Shown piece by piece: positions 9,801 through 18,831 of a stretch of 64,000 nt of DNA. The position numbers were made by a program, and so were the translations under genes. Within the stretch, counting starts at the first letter, position 1, and each line of letters opens with the position of its first letter. This DNA comes from Aquicella siphonis (GTDB taxonomy: Bacteria; Pseudomonadota; Gammaproteobacteria; DSM-16500), in contig NZ_LR699119.1 of assembly GCF_902459485.1 (NCBI RefSeq), positions 1,240,001 to 1,304,000 of the forward strand, in the 5' to 3' direction. The notes under the pieces were generated by a model. That model had not been told where the DNA came from. It saw only the letters and a list, made by a program, of their open reading frames with translations, and searched no databases.

Positions 9801-9850
9801 CCCCGGTCGTTATACAACAACTCGCTGTTGAGAGTTGCCGGCAGTTTAGC
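9801..9850 (-). promoter_or_regulatory. Structured leader of the purine permease gene, candidate riboswitch
   Basis: Read on the minus strand, the leader folds as CCGG-CAACTC, an 8-base loop, GAGTTG, then an 11-base single-strand strip TTGTATAACGA, then CCGG. The inner 6-bp stem is perfect (9832-9837 with 9818-9823) and the outer CCGG arms (9838-9841 and 9803-9806) enclose an asymmetric internal loop. Its position, 67 bases ahead of the start codon of a purine transporter, fits a purine-sensing element such as the xanthine (NMT1) class, but I cannot confirm a family by eye. Confidence 0.4.
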
Positions 9851-9914
9851 ATATGAGCTTGAAATACAAAACGCATGACCAGAAATTAGCAATTCAAAAA
9901 ATTAACAATACATT

Positions 9915-10131
9915 AAGTTACTCACAGATTCTGTGGATAAGTCTGTGAGTAACCTATCGAAAACCATCCTGAAATGCCATAAACAAAGACTTTGAGCAAA
10001 AAGAACATTAAATGCACATAAGTTAATATTTATTAATAATCATATACTTAATCAGAATGAGCACTTTTTCATCATGAATAGGTTCTGAATTATCATGGCC
10101 TTGATTGAAGTTTTGCATTTTGTGAACAAAA
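9915..10131. repeat. Duplicated palindromic intergenic element, copy A
   Basis: This 217-base stretch recurs, without gaps, exactly 314 bases downstream. The first 130 bases (9915-10044) are nearly identical in the two copies. They open with a perfect 12-bp inverted repeat, GTTACTCACAGA (9917-9928) and TCTGTGAGTAAC (9942-9953). Its 13-base loop contains TGTGGATAA (9932-9940), which is the consensus DnaA box TTATCCACA on the minus strand. The unit ends with a second palindrome TTTTGT-GA-ACAAAA (10118-10131). The part between is AT-rich and more diverged. Confidence 0.85.
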
Positions 10132-10228
10132 ATGAGCGCTTGCGTATGACTGCGTATCAGACATCTGGCTAGTGGAATTGGCCTCGATTAATTCGCCAGG
10201 TTTGTTGATAAGATCAGGTCTTGTTTTC

Positions 10229-10445
10229 AAGTTACTCACAGATTCTGTGGATAAGTCTGTGAGCAACCTATCGAAAACTTCCCTGAAATACCATAAACAA
10301 AGACTTTGAGCAAAAAGAACATTAAATGCACATAAGTAAATATTTATAAATAATCATAATGTTACATATTATAATCCGCTTTTTATCATGTTTTGACTAT
10401 AAATTGGGATAGGAAAAACTTGAATAATGCATTTTGTGTACAAAA
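10229..10445. repeat. Duplicated palindromic intergenic element, copy B
   Basis: Second copy of the element at 9915-10131. The inverted repeat is GTTACTCACAGA (10231-10242) and TCTGTGAGCAAC (10256-10267), with one changed base in the right arm. The loop, including the DnaA-box sequence at 10246-10254, is identical to copy A. The closing palindrome is TTTTGT-GT-ACAAAA (10432-10445), at the same 314-base offset. Both palindromes are kept while the middle has drifted. Confidence 0.85.
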
Positions 10446-10533
10446 CTGAAGGTTTGTTAATTACCAGCTTCTTACAAACCGCCTGACTCTATTTAAATCA
10501 TGAAAAGCACCAGAATAAGGTGAATAATTTTCA

Positions 10534-12609
10534 TTACTCAACAGATATTACTTTATTGATTTCCTGACCATAAAATTTTTTCAATTCGGCCAGCATCAAG
10601 TCCGCAGGTGAATGCCTGGCGAAGGAAGCTTGTAAATCATTAGTCCACTGCCCTGTATTCAGATTTATCAGAATAGGCATGCGAAAGTGCTTGCTTTGGG
10701 GATACAAGGCCAGCATCCATCCCCGATAAATATCGGCATATTGTTTACTGCTTATGATTTTAACGGCCATTTCGTTTCTGACAGTCAGGCGAGTTGTGAC
10801 GGGATCGATTTGAAATAAATCAATTCCTTCAAGTAACACTTTACGTGTTTCAGGGTAAACCGTGCGTATGGCTTCCGGTGAAAAATCACTTTCCATGAAT
10901 ATATGCCTGTCAGGCAAGGATAACGCGGGATCTTTGATCGCGCTGGCAAGCGTGATCCCGCTGGAATCCGGTGACGGGATATTCAAGAAATCAAGCAGAG
11001 TGGGTTTGATATCCAGTAATGACACTACGCCTGATATAACGCCTGGTTTGTAAGCCTTCATGCCATACATTCTGAAAACCAACAGCGTGTGATATTGCGG
11101 TAATCCCAGTACATCAGTTCCGTGTCCTGCAGACTGGTTGACATCTTCCTTGTCCAAGCTGGGAGGATAAAACCGTGGAACAGGACCGCCTGCACCGCGA
11201 GAAGAAAGGTATAAATCTGCTTCCGTGATTCTGTCACCTGGAAATTCCAGCGCTTCACCGTGGTCGGACAATAATACAACGATGGCGTGATCCAGCAACT
11301 GGAATTGTTTCAGCAGAGAGAACAAATCACGGATCTGGCTGTCAACACGGCGGATACTTTCCACATAACGCTCCTGTGGGGTGTAATCCTTTCCAGGCAG
11401 GCCAGACCATAAATACGGATAATGCGGCAGACAAAAATGCATGGCCAGGAACAAAGGCTTGGCATCATGTCTGACCGATAACGTTTCCTTTATAGATCGC
11501 AGAAAACTGTCAGGATCATACAGAAAATAAACCGGCCGGTTTCCATAACTATGAGGGAATAGCCATTTCCCCAGGCTGGTATTAACGATCAGATTTGAGA
11601 GCGGAAAGTCATTGAAATTCCCGATCAGAAAATCATTCAAACCCATGGGCGGCGTGATAATGCGGTCAAAGCCAAAATTTCGGTCGATATTGCTAAACCG
11701 TGTTTCATCCGTGGCATATATCGTTTCGTAGCCGTTTCGCTGCAAAATAGATGGTAAAGTGTTTTCAAGCTGCAATCCGTTTTGCTGCGCCAGATTGGAG
11801 CGTATCCGTGTCTGAACAGGATACTGCCCGGTCAATATGCTTGCCCACGATGGAAACGTTCGCGCCAGCGGCGTGACTGCTTCACTGAATACTGTGGCGC
11901 GTTCCAGATAAGAATCCAGAAATGGCACCGGTCTTTCCGAACCAAAATAACCCAGGAAATCCGGCCGCAGGGAATCGATGCCAATCAGAATGATATTGGG
12001 ACGAACAGCGCTGGCGGCATTGATTATCGGATGACTGGCAGATTTGAAAAAGGTGAATCCGGATGTCGCGCCCAAGGCGATCAGCAAGGGAAGATAAAAT
12101 AACGAATGTCTGATTATTCTCTTCACGAGGCCTGCCACCGCCAGCAGCCCAATGATAGCGCACAAACCTGCCAGTGCGACCAATGCGGCCATCGTCACCT
12201 GTTGATTAATCAATACCAGAGATGTCAATTCAGCAAATTTGGAATTGGGAAAGTAGTATTGGTTTGCTGTTAGTATAGTCAGTAATCCCAGAAACCAGAC
12301 GCCGGCGGCATAATAAAACTTACGGGCATCCATGAATGGCAAGACCGGCGCAGATAGTTGAACGACGATCCACACAATGAAACAATACATGATGTGAATA
12401 AACATCTGTGCAGCCAGAAAAAACAAGACACCCGGGATAATTGTAAGAGGAATGTGGAGATTGTCCGATACAAAAGTGTAATCCGAAAGATAGGCCCGAT
12501 TACACTGAATGAAAAAGCTGATTTCCAGCAATAAAAAAAAGCTGGTCAACAATATGAGATATATCCATATTCCCTGGTGCTTATTTTGATGTAATGTCTG
12601 CATACTCAT
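10534..12609 (-). CDS. Membrane-anchored sulfatase/phosphoethanolamine-transferase-like enzyme
   Basis: A 691-residue protein of the alkaline phosphatase superfamily. Four to five membrane segments occupy residues ~14-185 and a periplasmic catalytic domain follows. Metal-binding features are NIILIGIDSLRPD (205-217, with D212), LLSDHG (446-451) and GHGTD (495-499). The nucleophile region reads RTFPSWASILTG (250-261): threonine 251 replaces the cysteine/serine of formylglycine sulfatases and tryptophan replaces the following arginine. This favours a phospho- or phosphoethanolamine-transferase over a true sulfatase. The start overlaps the end of fadE copy 2 by 29 bases and lacks a clear ribosome binding site, so translation is probably coupled. 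The substrate, perhaps a lipid or glycan of the envelope, is unknown. Confidence 0.75.
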   Translation of the reverse strand: MSMQTLHQNKHQGIWIYLILLTSFFLLLEISFFIQCNRAYLSDYTFVSDNLHIPLTIIPGVLFFLAAQMFIHIMYCFIVWIVVQLSAPVLPFMDARKFYYAAGVWFLGLLTILTANQYYFPNSKFAELTSLVLINQQVTMAALVALAGLCAIIGLLAVAGLVKRIIRHSLFYLPLLIALGATSGFTFFKSASHPIINAASAVRPNIILIGIDSLRPDFLGYFGSERPVPFLDSYLERATVFSEAVTPLARTFPSWASILTGQYPVQTRIRSNLAQQNGLQLENTLPSILQRNGYETIYATDETRFSNIDRNFGFDRIITPPMGLNDFLIGNFNDFPLSNLIVNTSLGKWLFPHSYGNRPVYFLYDPDSFLRSIKETLSVRHDAKPLFLAMHFCLPHYPYLWSGLPGKDYTPQERYVESIRRVDSQIRDLFSLLKQFQLLDHAIVVLLSDHGEALEFPGDRITEADLYLSSRGAGGPVPRFYPPSLDKEDVNQSAGHGTDVLGLPQYHTLLVFRMYGMKAYKPGVISGVVSLLDIKPTLLDFLNIPSPDSSGITLASAIKDPALSLPDRHIFMESDFSPEAIRTVYPETRKVLLEGIDLFQIDPVTTRLTVRNEMAVKIISSKQYADIYRGWMLALYPQSKHFRMPILINLNTGQWTNDLQASFARHSPADLMLAELKKFYGQEINKVISVE

Positions 12610-15049
12610 TGACAGGCTGGATTATACCCGGCACAAGCTCCTCGTTTGAAAAATCATCCACTGCAATCACTTTTTTGCGGGCTTCTTCCGCCTGCATGAA
12701 TTGATTGAATTGTTCGATGGTGATGGCTTTGCTGTTCAGTGCGGACTGCGCCTGTTCTGCTGCAGAATGGCCAGTAGCTCTGCCCTCTTTTTTCGCTGTC
12801 TTGATCAGTTTTTCAATGGGCTCAGCCTCAATGGTTTTAATCAGCGCATCCTGCAATTCCGACATGATATTTTCCGGAACCGGAGTAAGGTAGGCACCAG
12901 CCGCCAGCCGCTCGCGTGTCGCAGTAGGCGCGATGAGAAGTTGCGCAACCTTATGTCCTATGGCATCTCTAGGCTTAGAAAACCTTTCACCCAGCGGAAA
13001 TATGATGATTTTTAACACCCACGCCAGCCAGCGGTTAGGGAAATTTTTCAAAATCTCGTCAAACCTTTCCTGAATTTCAAACAGGCAATACAAACACGCA
13101 TACCTTACCACAGGCAGGTCATCGTGATTTTCACCCTGATCGTGATAGTGTTTTAATACTGCGGACAACAGATAGAGATAACTCAGAATATCGCCCAGCC
13201 GTGAGGAAATACTTTCCTTGCGCTTGAGGCTGCCGCCAAATACCATCATGCAGACATCTGAAAGAAGTGCGAAAGCAGAGCTGAAGCGGGTCGCCTGCTG
13301 ATAATACCTCTTCATCCTGCCCTTGGGTGCCTGAACGATATAACTGCTGGTGATTCCCAGAACCAGGCTGCGGACAAAATTGCTGATGCCAAACGCGATA
13401 TGTTTCATTACCGCATCATCAAACGCTTTCAACGCAGCCTTGGGATCATCCAGTCTGGCGGCTTCCAGCTCTGACAAAATATAGGGGTGACAACGTATGA
13501 CACCTTGTCCAAAGATAATCATGTTGCGTGTCAGGATATTCGCGCCTTCAACCGTGATGGCGATGGGGGCCGCCTCATAACCCCGGCCTATGTAATTTTT
13601 AGGCCCCAGGCAAATGCCCTTGCCTCCGTGTATATCCATGCCGTCAGCCGCAATTTTTCTGCCTAATTCAGTCACATGGTATTTCACAATAGCAGAAGCG
13701 ACAGAAGGTTTTTCTCCCGAGTCTATGCTTGCGGTAGCAAAAGTCCGCGCCGCGTCCATAATGTAGGTATAAGCGGCGATTCTTGCCAGCGGCTCTTCAA
13801 CTCCCTCAAACTTTCCAATTGGCATGTTGAATTGCCTGCGTATGCGCGCGTACGCACCGGCGGCATACGACAAAACCTTGGCACCAGCAACCGCGCTCGC
13901 CGGCAGGGAAATGGCACGGCCCGCCGCCAGGCATTCCATCAACATGACCCAGCCTTTCCCCGCTTTATCAGGGCCGCCAATAATCCAATCCAATGGAATA
14001 AAAATATCTTTCCCGCGAATCGGCCCGTTTTGAAACGCTGTGTTGAGAGGAAAATGACGGCGGCCGATTTCAATTCCCGGCGTGTTTCTGGGTATAAGCG
14101 CGCAGGTGATACCTAAATCTTCCTTGCTGCCCAGCAGATGGTCTGGATCATAAAGTTTGAATGCCAGTCCGATTACCGTTGCGATCGGCGCCAGCGTGAT
14201 ATAGCGCTTGTCAAAATTCAAACGTATGCCCAGTATATTTTTGCCATTGAATTCCCCCTGGCAAACCACTCCGTGATCAGTCATGGAACCCGCGTCTGAT
14301 CCAGCGACTGGTGAGGTCAGCGCAAAACATGGAACTTCTTCACCCCTCGCGAGCCGGGGAAGATAATAGTTTTTTTGCTCCTCCGTGCCATAATGCAGCA
14401 ATAATTCCGCGGGGCCCAGTGAATTTGGCACGGCGATGCTGGAGCCCGCAGTTATACTGATGCCGCCAATTTTGATTAAGATTTGCGAATGCGCGTACGC
14501 AGAAAATTCTTTCCCTCCATATCGCTTGGGTATGATGAGACCAAAAAAACCATTGTCCCTGATAAATTTCCAGACTTGCGGCGACAAGTCTATCCGGTTA
14601 TGAGTGATGTCCCAGTCATTCAGCATCGCACAGAGTGCCTCGACTGGACCGGCCAGGAATGCCTGCTCTTCCTGTGTCAAAGCTGCGGGCGCATGCTCAA
14701 GCAGCTTTTTCCAGTCAGGATTGCCGCGGAATAAATCGCCTTCCCAAGTGACTGTTCCGGCTGAAATCGCTTCACGCTCGGTTCGCGACATGGCCGGCAT
14801 GACTTGACGATAAAAATTCAGTAAGTGTTGGGAAATATAGCGCTGACGCCACATTCTGACATTAAGCGGTATGAATAAGACGAGATAAAACAGCCAGGCC
14901 AGTATCAGGCTGAAGCTCAATCCGGTCAAACGGGTTGCAAACAAGAGAAATAGAGCAAAACTGATTGTCCAGATTACGAGAGAAGCGCGCTGATAAGCCA
15001 GCACGCCGAAAACAAATAAAAAAGCCACACACCAGATCAATCCCGTCAT
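12581..15049 (-). CDS. fadE: Acyl-CoA dehydrogenase, FadE type (copy 2)
   Basis: An 822-residue FadE-family protein, collinear with copy 1 at 5.9-8.3 kb: hydrophobic N-terminus (~1-70), dehydrogenase core with CFALTSPVAGSDAGS (about 245-259), shared motifs such as ITVEGANILTRN and IIFGQGVIRCHPY, and the long C-terminal FadE domain. ATG at 15049 follows AAGGAATTTGT. Unlike copy 1 it is not next to thiolase or hydratase genes; it precedes the sulfatase-like gene (29-base overlap) and follows a DUF1189-like membrane protein. Two FadE paralogues may divide acyl chain lengths or saturation between them; this is inference. Confidence 0.9.
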   Translation of the reverse strand: MTGLIWCVAFLFVFGVLAYQRASLVIWTISFALFLLFATRLTGLSFSLILAWLFYLVLFIPLNVRMWRQRYISQHLLNFYRQVMPAMSRTEREAISAGTVTWEGDLFRGNPDWKKLLEHAPAALTQEEQAFLAGPVEALCAMLNDWDITHNRIDLSPQVWKFIRDNGFFGLIIPKRYGGKEFSAYAHSQILIKIGGISITAGSSIAVPNSLGPAELLLHYGTEEQKNYYLPRLARGEEVPCFALTSPVAGSDAGSMTDHGVVCQGEFNGKNILGIRLNFDKRYITLAPIATVIGLAFKLYDPDHLLGSKEDLGITCALIPRNTPGIEIGRRHFPLNTAFQNGPIRGKDIFIPLDWIIGGPDKAGKGWVMLMECLAAGRAISLPASAVAGAKVLSYAAGAYARIRRQFNMPIGKFEGVEEPLARIAAYTYIMDAARTFATASIDSGEKPSVASAIVKYHVTELGRKIAADGMDIHGGKGICLGPKNYIGRGYEAAPIAITVEGANILTRNMIIFGQGVIRCHPYILSELEAARLDDPKAALKAFDDAVMKHIAFGISNFVRSLVLGITSSYIVQAPKGRMKRYYQQATRFSSAFALLSDVCMMVFGGSLKRKESISSRLGDILSYLYLLSAVLKHYHDQGENHDDLPVVRYACLYCLFEIQERFDEILKNFPNRWLAWVLKIIIFPLGERFSKPRDAIGHKVAQLLIAPTATRERLAAGAYLTPVPENIMSELQDALIKTIEAEPIEKLIKTAKKEGRATGHSAAEQAQSALNSKAITIEQFNQFMQAEEARKKVIAVDDFSNEELVPGIIQPVNEYADITSK

Positions 15050-15110
15050 ACAAATTCCTTAGTTTCCGGACGACGGAAAGCCATGAACGCTGTCGTCTTC
15101 ATTCATTCTG

Positions 15111-15878
15111 TCAGTTTTTATTTGAAATAATCCCGTAAAACAGATACACGATTCCCAGCAGGAAATACAGCAGCATTTCGTGCGCAATTGACACACGCAA
15201 GCCATGATGGATTTCAGCCAAGACGATGGCAGGCGTGATCGCAACCATCATGATTTGCACAATTTGCCAGTAACTCAGTTTCACGCTGAAAATCAGGGCG
15301 AATAATTTTCCCAGTATGCTGTATAACAGGGCTTGAAGAATGCGGTACAAGTAAGCAAGCACCACCATGAAAATAAATATCGGTATCCACAGATAGCTGA
15401 TAAATTTCTGTATGAAATCGTTTATTTTAACCGGATCGAATGATTCCTTTGCATCCGCAGGCACCTTGTACGTTTTGGTTTCATCTTCTCTGCTCTGCAT
15501 GATCACTTCTTTCTCAGTAACCAAGATCAGGGATTTGGCCTGTTCAATACTCGTGTACTGACCAGAGGTATCGATGACAGCATAATTCGTATGTGTTTCT
15601 GGATCGATGATAAAATAAGGCCTGTTCTCAGGCGTAATAACCTTGCCATTTTCAACGGTAATGACCGGAACCTGGGGCTTGATAATGTTAATATACGTTG
15701 CCTGATAACCCTGGTTCAAATCGCGCTGGATGGTGTAGGTAAAATAGATGGAAGTCAGGACCACCAGGATAAAAAGGTATAAAAACGCCTTTCCTCCCCA
15801 GTTATTCGCCACATCGCGATAAAGGTTCCTGGAATAGAACGACATATAAATGGCGCGTAAAATATTATATTGCTGCAT
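15111..15878 (-). CDS. DUF1189-like membrane protein
   Basis: A 255-residue membrane protein starting at the ATG 15878, seven bases after AAGGAGA; a longer frame opening at 15896 lacks a site. The N-terminal helix lies at about residues 32-48. A soluble stretch of about 110 residues, probably periplasmic, follows, and the C-terminal half holds four or five more helices and ends in basic residues. This layout resembles DUF1189 (Yip1-like) proteins of unknown function. It lies 61 bases upstream of fadE copy 2 in the same direction. No catalytic motif is evident. Confidence 0.65.
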   Translation of the reverse strand: MQQYNILRAIYMSFYSRNLYRDVANNWGGKAFLYLFILVVLTSIYFTYTIQRDLNQGYQATYINIIKPQVPVITVENGKVITPENRPYFIIDPETHTNYAVIDTSGQYTSIEQAKSLILVTEKEVIMQSREDETKTYKVPADAKESFDPVKINDFIQKFISYLWIPIFIFMVVLAYLYRILQALLYSILGKLFALIFSVKLSYWQIVQIMMVAITPAIVLAEIHHGLRVSIAHEMLLYFLLGIVYLFYGIISNKN

Positions 15879-16006
15879 GACACGGTCTCCTTGCATTCCG
15901 CCTTATCCCAGATACTAGCATACAGGTAATTCGTTCATTTCAGAAACGGGAATTACGCCCCACGACAGCAACCCATGCCAAACATGGGCAATTGGTAGCG
16001 AATAGA

Positions 16007-16564
16007 TCAGTCTACGTCAGTCGCAGCGTAAATTCCCGGAACATTACGCAAATATTCATTATAATCCAGACCAAATCCGAACAAATACTTGTCTTCGGTT
16101 TCCACGCCTACAAAATCGGGTTCAAAATTGACGCCGGGCTCGCGGGTACGTTTTTTGCTTACCATGACCGCGGTGTACACAGCTTTTGCCTTTGCCTGGT
16201 TGCAATAATCAATAATGGCAGAAAGAGTCAATCCACCGTCCATGATATCATCGATAATCAGAACAGTCCGGCCTTCAAGGTTTTTTCTAGGCTCCACCAG
16301 CCAATGCAGATCTCCTCCGCGATTGGTGCCGCGGTAGCGCGTGACATGAAGGTAGTCGATTTCAACAGGGAAATGCAAGCGTGTGGCGATATGGCCTGTC
16401 GGTATCAACGCCCCTGTCATGACGCATAAAATCAGGGGGTTAGCATTTTTGAGTTTAAGTGAAATTTCTTTCGCCATACGGTCAAGCGCTTGATTGATTT
16501 CGTCAAAACTATAAAGACATTCTGCTTTTTCGAGGACTGAATGAATTTTATCAACTGTTTCCAT
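16007..16564 (-). CDS. hpt: Hypoxanthine(-guanine) phosphoribosyltransferase
   Basis: A 185-residue type I phosphoribosyltransferase that salvages hypoxanthine and guanine to IMP and GMP with PRPP. The PRPP-binding loop is VLIIDDIMDGGLT (101-113); the flexible-loop and purine-binding segments (ISLKLKNANPLILCVMTGA region, 34-52, and DFVGVETEDKYLFGFGLDY near the end) are present. Length matches Pseudomonas Hpt. It is separated from nagZ by only 39 bases in the same direction and probably follows it in a transcript. It complements the purine permease at 8.4-9.7 kb. Confidence 0.92.
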   Translation of the reverse strand: METVDKIHSVLEKAECLYSFDEINQALDRMAKEISLKLKNANPLILCVMTGALIPTGHIATRLHFPVEIDYLHVTRYRGTNRGGDLHWLVEPRKNLEGRTVLIIDDIMDGGLTLSAIIDYCNQAKAKAVYTAVMVSKKRTREPGVNFEPDFVGVETEDKYLFGFGLDYNEYLRNVPGIYAATDVD

Positions 16565-16603
16565 AGCAATGTTCCGAATTTTAAAAGTTAAAAAAGAGTA
16601 GTG

Positions 16604-17647
16604 TCAGGAACCGGGCATATCAGCTTCCAGTTTGCTCAGAACTGCACGGGCAGCCAGCCAACGGCGACTTTCATTATAGGGCACATGCACGCCGGAAAAA
16701 TCACCTTGCAGCGCTGTCCATTTGTCCCTGCTGACCTGCTGTGATGAAGCAGACAGACTATCAAGGGCTTCAATGACACCTTTCCTGTTATTACAGAGCA
16801 AAGTGAAATCGCATCCCGCCTCGCGGGCTGCCATTATCCTGTCCGGGCAGTTTGCCGAAATATTCGCACCTTCCATATTCAGATCATCACTGAAAATCAC
16901 GCCTTTGAATCCCAGCCGCTGACGCAATATGTCTTGAAGCCAGTAACGTGAAAAACCGACAGGCATTTTATCCACTTTAGGGTAAACGATATGCGCCGCC
17001 ATGATGGCTGATATTCCAGCCTTGATCAACCCTGCGAACGGTATCATATCATCCTGATCGATTTCCTGTATCGTCCTGTCATCAAAGGGCGCCGCCACAT
17101 GCGAATCCAGGATGACCGAGCCATGCCCCGGGAAATGCTTGCCGGTGGATGCCATGCCTGCTTCATGCATCCCATTCATGAAAGCAGTGGCAATTTTGAT
17201 CACATATTCGGGTTTGGAGTGAAATGCACGGCGGCCAATAACAGTACTGACACCCTTGTTCAAATCAAGAACAGGCGCAAGGCTTTGATCGATACCGGCA
17301 GATAGTAATTCGATAGCCATCAGCCAGCCACAATCGTGAGCCATTTTGCAGGCTGTTGCAGGATCTTGGTCATAAATCCCTCCAAATGCAGCCATATAAG
17401 GGAGGCGCGTGAAATCGTGGACAAAGCGCTGCACCCTCCCCCCCTCCTGGTCAGCCATGATAAGAACCGGCTTCTTGCGGGCAGACCGGATCTGATGGCA
17501 AAGCCGGGTAAGCTGCGCTCTTGTTTCGTAATTTCTGGCGAACAAGATGACACCGCCAACAACAGGGTGATTAAGCAGGTCTTTTTCTTCGGGAGAAATC
17601 TGCAAACCTTCCAAATCAATAATCAGTGATCCAATTTTATCTGTCAT
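16604..17647 (-). CDS. nagZ: Beta-N-acetylhexosaminidase (peptidoglycan recycling)
   Basis: A 347-residue GH3 glycosidase that removes N-acetylglucosamine from anhydro-muropeptides in the cytoplasm. It shows MADQEGGRVQR (about 64-74), the flexible-loop motif KHFPGHG (170-176) with the general-base histidine, and FSDDLNMEG (252-260) carrying the nucleophilic aspartate. I start at the ATG 17647, six bases after AGAGG; two more codons upstream are possible. Length is near E. coli NagZ (341). Confidence 0.92.
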   Translation of the reverse strand: MTDKIGSLIIDLEGLQISPEEKDLLNHPVVGGVILFARNYETRAQLTRLCHQIRSARKKPVLIMADQEGGRVQRFVHDFTRLPYMAAFGGIYDQDPATACKMAHDCGWLMAIELLSAGIDQSLAPVLDLNKGVSTVIGRRAFHSKPEYVIKIATAFMNGMHEAGMASTGKHFPGHGSVILDSHVAAPFDDRTIQEIDQDDMIPFAGLIKAGISAIMAAHIVYPKVDKMPVGFSRYWLQDILRQRLGFKGVIFSDDLNMEGANISANCPDRIMAAREAGCDFTLLCNNRKGVIEALDSLSASSQQVSRDKWTALQGDFSGVHVPYNESRRWLAARAVLSKLEADMPGS

Positions 17648-17919
17648 AATCATCCTCTTGATCCTTGGGATACGCCAGCCAGGTACAAGTTCTTCCGCAT
17701 TGAAACATCGCAGCCCCCTGAATTGATCACATGCTAAGACCGGTACGGTTACATTGATTCCGCACGAAGCCGTAAGGACAGCGATGACACGCCGTCACGC
17801 AAGATTAACAAGGTCAGTGGAAATTTCCACAAGGATTATAATGTTGTTTGATTTAATCATCCACCTTGATACCATAAATCTTTTTAACGCTTGGCCATCC
17901 ACTTAAAAGAATAGACATC

Positions 17920-18828
17920 ATGACTGATTACACCAACCTGATTACCATTCGCGACTATATCCGCATCGCCACCAGCCGCTTCAACGCCGCGGGCTTGTAT
18001 TACGGGCATGGAACAGATAATGCCTGGGATGAAGCCATTGCGCTGATTCTGCATACACTACACTTACCACACGATATTCACCCTGGCATTCTGGACGCGC
18101 GTCTGACAGAGGAAGAGCGCGCCACAATTGCTGGACTAATACAAACGCGCATTGAAAAACGAATGCCCGTGCCCTATCTGACACATGAAGCCTGGTTTTG
18201 CGGAATGCCGTTTTATGTGGACGAGCGCGTATTGATCCCCCGATCACCCATCGCAGAATTGATTGAAAACCGCTTTCAGCCCTGGATCAATCCAGAGCAA
18301 GTCTTCGCCATTCTGGACCTGTGCACTGGCAGCGGATGTATCGCCATTGCGTGCGCGAAAGCATTTCCAGACGCATCCATAGACGCGAGTGACATTTCCG
18401 CTGAAGCTCTCGCCGTTGCAAAAATCAATGCGTTAAGACATTCCGTGGAAGATCAGGTTTCCCTGGTCGAGTCTGATCTCTTTTCCTCGCTGCCACGCAA
18501 GAAATACGACATCATTGTCAGCAACCCTCCCTATGTCAGTACTGAAGAAATGTTCAGCCTTCCGCAGGAATTCCGGCATGAACCTGAAGTAGGCCTGGCC
18601 GCAGGCACACAAGGACTGGATTTCGCTGTAAGAATTTTGCGCCACGCCAGCGAGTATCTTCATCCTCAGGGAGTGCTGATTGTCGAGGTCGGCAACAGCG
18701 AATATGCCTTGTCTCAGGCTTATCCTGACGTTCCGTTCACCTGGCTGGAATTCCAGCGCGGCGGCGGAGGTGTATTCATGCTGACGGCGGAACAGTTGAA
18801 TGAGCACCAGGAAGCCTTTAGGGAATAA
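17920..18828 (+). CDS. prmB: Ribosomal protein L3 N5-glutamine methyltransferase
   Basis: A 302-residue SAM-dependent methyltransferase that modifies a glutamine of ribosomal protein L3. The SAM-binding motif DLCTGSGCIA (133-142) and the substrate-binding NPPY (202-205) are present. The C-terminus FQRGGGGVFMLT is the PrmB signature that separates it from PrmC. A TATAAT hexamer lies at 17837-17842 in the leader, without an obvious -35. The next gene starts three bases after its stop, so the two are translationally linked. Confidence 0.9.
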   Translation: MTDYTNLITIRDYIRIATSRFNAAGLYYGHGTDNAWDEAIALILHTLHLPHDIHPGILDARLTEEERATIAGLIQTRIEKRMPVPYLTHEAWFCGMPFYVDERVLIPRSPIAELIENRFQPWINPEQVFAILDLCTGSGCIAIACAKAFPDASIDASDISAEALAVAKINALRHSVEDQVSLVESDLFSSLPRKKYDIIVSNPPYVSTEEMFSLPQEFRHEPEVGLAAGTQGLDFAVRILRHASEYLHPQGVLIVEVGNSEYALSQAYPDVPFTWLEFQRGGGGVFMLTAEQLNEHQEAFRE

Positions 18829-18831
18829 AGC

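Noticed and set aside
10023-10037. TTAAT repeat in copy A of the duplicated element as a PmrA box
   Set aside because: Half-sites are 10 rather than 11 bases apart, the first position is wrong, and copy B has lost the motif.
9915-10445. Interpretation of the duplicated element as the chromosomal origin
   Set aside because: Only two DnaA-box sequences are present, no dnaA, dnaN or gidA gene is near, and genes on both sides run in the same direction. Kept as a repeat, not called an origin.
13676-14116. 146-codon frame on the plus strand
   Set aside because: Antisense to the second fadE; no family resemblance and no ribosome binding site.
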